Assembly (NCBI GenBank): GCA_964453155.1
Contig: CAYVQU010000156.1
Coordinates: 1-12,972, forward strand
DNA length: 12,972 nucleotides
DNA from: CAYVQU01 sp964453155
GTDB taxonomy: Bacteria > Chloroflexota > Anaerolineae > Anaerolineales > UBA11858
Direction: 5' to 3'
Under the pieces are notes generated by a model. It searched no databases and was not told the origin of the DNA. It saw only the letters and a list, made by a program, of their open reading frames with translations. Numbering within the stretch: position 1 is the stretch's first letter; the number at the start of each line of letters is the position of its first letter. The translations under genes were made by a program, and so were the position numbers. Positions 11,417-12,972 of this stretch are shown here, in pieces.

Positions 11417-12871
11417 ATGCGAATTCCCCTCGACCGTCAGGACAGCACCCCCTTGTATCAGCAAATTCAAATTTACTTGCGGGACCAAATCCAGAACGGC
11501 CAATTGGCCCCGGAAACCCGGCTGCCAGCGACCCGAAAATTGGCCGCGGATTTAGGCGTCAGCCGGATCACGATCCAGAATGCTTATGCGGATTTAGAGA
11601 GCGAGGGGTTGATCGCCAGCCGAGAGGGCAGCGGCGCCTATGTCTTGCCGCCCGTTGGGGGGCAGCACCACCCCAAAGATGAGACCGAAATCGTTTGGCC
11701 GCGTTGGCAGCAGAATCTTCGGGCCGGGGACTCCTTTGACGAGGAGGTTACCCCCGAAATCCCCACCCACCCCGATTTGATATCCTTCACTGGCGTAGGC
11801 GACCCCCACGAATTTCCCATCAAAGATTTCTATAAATCCCTCCAAACCGTGATTCGTGCTGAAGGGTTGCAAGCCCTTGATTACGGCGATTTTTCGGGCG
11901 GCTATCGCCCCCTACGCGAGACCGTGGCCCATATTTTGGCCAGTCAGGGGATTCGGGCCAATCCAGACAATATTTTGATCACGTCGGGATCGCAGCAGGC
12001 ACTGGCGTTGGTCTGCCAGATTTTGCTCAAACCGGGGGATGTGGTTTTGGTCGCCAAACCGACCTACAACCTGGCACTGGATTTGTTCCGAGCGTTGGAT
12101 TTGGACATCGTTGGCGTGGAGATTGATGAAGCTGGACTGCCGGTTGAGTGGCTGGAGCCGGTTTTACAGCAAGTTCACCCGAAGTTAGCGTACACCATCC
12201 CCAATTTTCAAAATCCTTCTGGGGTGTGTCTGCGGGGTGCCCGGCGGCGGGCCTTGATCCAACTGGCCGACCGCTACAATATCCCCATTTTGGAGGACGA
12301 TTTTGTGGGGGATTTGCGCTACGAGGGTCGCGCCCAACCGGCGATCAAGGCCCTGGATCCTGGCGGCCGCGTGATTTATGGGGGGACGTTCTCAAAGATG
12401 TTGATGCCCGGCCTGCGGGTGGGTTACCTGGTTGCAGAGGGCCCCATCTTTGCGCGGCTGGCCCAGGCTAAAATGGTCACCGACCTGACGACTTCAACCC
12501 TGATCCAATATACCCTAAACGAGTATGTCAATGTGGGCTGGTATCAGAAGCATTTGCGGCGGTCGACGCGAGTTTATCGCCAGCGGCGGGATGCGATGCT
12601 GGCCGCGCTCAAACAGTATTTACCGGCCGAGGTGAGATTTGAACGACCGCAGGGGGGCTTGTTCATCTGGCTACGGTTGCCGGAGGGAGTATCTTCTCAG
12701 GAATTATTAAGGGATGCTCTGAAAGCCGGGGTGGAGTACGCCCCGGGGACGCGGTTTTTCCCTGACCCCGCGGAGGGAGAGCGCTATTTGCGGTTGAATT
12801 TTGCGACCCAGACGCCGGAACGGATTGAGGTGGGGATCAGGCGGTTGGGGAATTTGATAGAACGCGGATGA
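11417..12871 (+). CDS. MocR/GabR-type regulator (GntR wHTH + PLP aminotransferase), 484 aa
   Basis: A cytosolic transcription factor in which a GntR winged helix is fused to a fold-type I aminotransferase-like domain that binds PLP and senses an amino compound. Residues 10-78 form the winged helix (PLYQQIQIYLRDQI, LPATRKLAADLGVSRITIQ, EGLIASREGSGAYV). From about 130 on come aminotransferase motifs: ITSGSQQAL, KPTYN, NFQNPSG, EDDF, and TFSKMLMPGLRVGY with K327 as the predicted PLP Schiff-base lysine; R459 in YLRLNFA is in the place of the carboxylate-binding arginine. Length is typical. The ATG at 11417 is chosen over a TTG at 11360 in the same frame because GGAGG (11407-11411) lies 5 bases before it and homology to GntR starts there. 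Divergent from the aldo/keto reductase cluster with operator-like repeats between, so it probably controls that cluster and itself. The effector is unknown. Confidence 0.95.
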   Translation: MRIPLDRQDSTPLYQQIQIYLRDQIQNGQLAPETRLPATRKLAADLGVSRITIQNAYADLESEGLIASREGSGAYVLPPVGGQHHPKDETEIVWPRWQQNLRAGDSFDEEVTPEIPTHPDLISFTGVGDPHEFPIKDFYKSLQTVIRAEGLQALDYGDFSGGYRPLRETVAHILASQGIRANPDNILITSGSQQALALVCQILLKPGDVVLVAKPTYNLALDLFRALDLDIVGVEIDEAGLPVEWLEPVLQQVHPKLAYTIPNFQNPSGVCLRGARRRALIQLADRYNIPILEDDFVGDLRYEGRAQPAIKALDPGGRVIYGGTFSKMLMPGLRVGYLVAEGPIFARLAQAKMVTDLTTSTLIQYTLNEYVNVGWYQKHLRRSTRVYRQRRDAMLAALKQYLPAEVRFERPQGGLFIWLRLPEGVSSQELLRDALKAGVEYAPGTRFFPDPAEGERYLRLNFATQTPERIEVGIRRLGNLIERG

Positions 12872-12900
12872 CACGGATTATGCGGATTCGCGCGGATTTT
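12861..12900. repeat. CGGAT-unit repeat overlapping the MocR stop
   Basis: CGGAT occurs four times at spacings of 9, 9 and 10 bases (12865, 12874, 12883, 12893) within CGCGGATGACACGGATTATG and the following CGGATT units, ending in a run of Ts. The regulator's last codons and TGA lie in the first unit, so the repeat has captured or replaced the end of that gene. Similar CGGATT strings are familiar to me as dispersed repeats in environmental bacterial genomes. The remaining bases to 12972 show no feature I can support. Confidence 0.6.
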
Positions 12901-12972
12901 TTTTACTTCAATCGACTAATAATAGAGTTTATGCAGAATTAGCAGCGGCAGTTCGCCATCGTTGGGTCTGTG

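Noticed and set aside
12903..12972. Open frame to the right edge (reading about RVYAELAAAVRHRW)
   Set aside because: Too short, no start codon with a ribosome-binding site, and no recognisable motif; it could be the beginning of a gene but cannot be supported.

Overview
The window is a moderately GC-rich accessory region, probably from a Chloroflexota (Anaerolineae-like) genome. That guess rests on the giant TIR/CHAT/STAND-type/TPR protein, a class II UvrA, a flavin-dependent luciferase-like oxidoreductase beside aldo/keto reductases, and several families of small dispersed palindromic repeats. It is an inference from remembered family distributions, not from a marker gene. No rRNA, tRNA, CRISPR array, transposase or phage gene is visible.

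Bases 1-4357 (+) hold one very large multidomain gene broken into three reading frames: a TIR domain with its putative catalytic Glu, a CHAT caspase-like protease with its His/Cys dyad, a P-loop NTPase with a winged-helix region, and a TPR array. Each join is explained by one missing base, near 543 and in an A-run at 3480-3484. The gene is therefore either a recently disrupted pseudogene, an intact gene with two sequencing deletions, or, at the second site only, conceivably a frameshifted gene. The 5' end runs off the window, or the TIR domain lacks its first strand. The architecture is that of a sensor/effector conflict (defence or cell-suicide) protein. Its TPR part is a patchwork of GC-rich and AT-rich blocks.

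Bases 4358-5108 lie between convergent genes and are almost entirely short palindromic repeats of several families, including one repeat nested in another. Bases 5109-7634 (-) encode a class II UvrA that keeps both ABC modules and both zinc modules but lacks the UvrB-binding domain. Upstream of it (7635-8074) is a non-coding stretch with two perfect 10-bp inverted repeats and a strong intrinsic terminator belonging to the next gene.

Bases 8014-11245 (-) carry three oxidoreductase genes on one strand: aldo/keto reductase, luciferase-like monooxygenase, aldo/keto reductase, listed from the terminator end. Small repeats are inserted in both gaps. Divergent from them, 11417-12871 (+) encodes a MocR/GabR-type regulator (GntR winged helix fused to a PLP aminotransferase-like domain). 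The 171-bp divergent intergenic region is AT-rich and contains a tandem 15-bp repeat and a 10-bp inverted repeat built on ATACCA/TGGTAT, overlapping the predicted regulator promoter. The simplest reading is that the MocR protein represses or activates both itself and the oxidoreductase cluster in response to an amine, amino acid or vitamin B6 vitamer. The window ends in a CGGAT-unit repeat that overlaps the regulator's stop codon, followed by about 70 bases with nothing recognisable.
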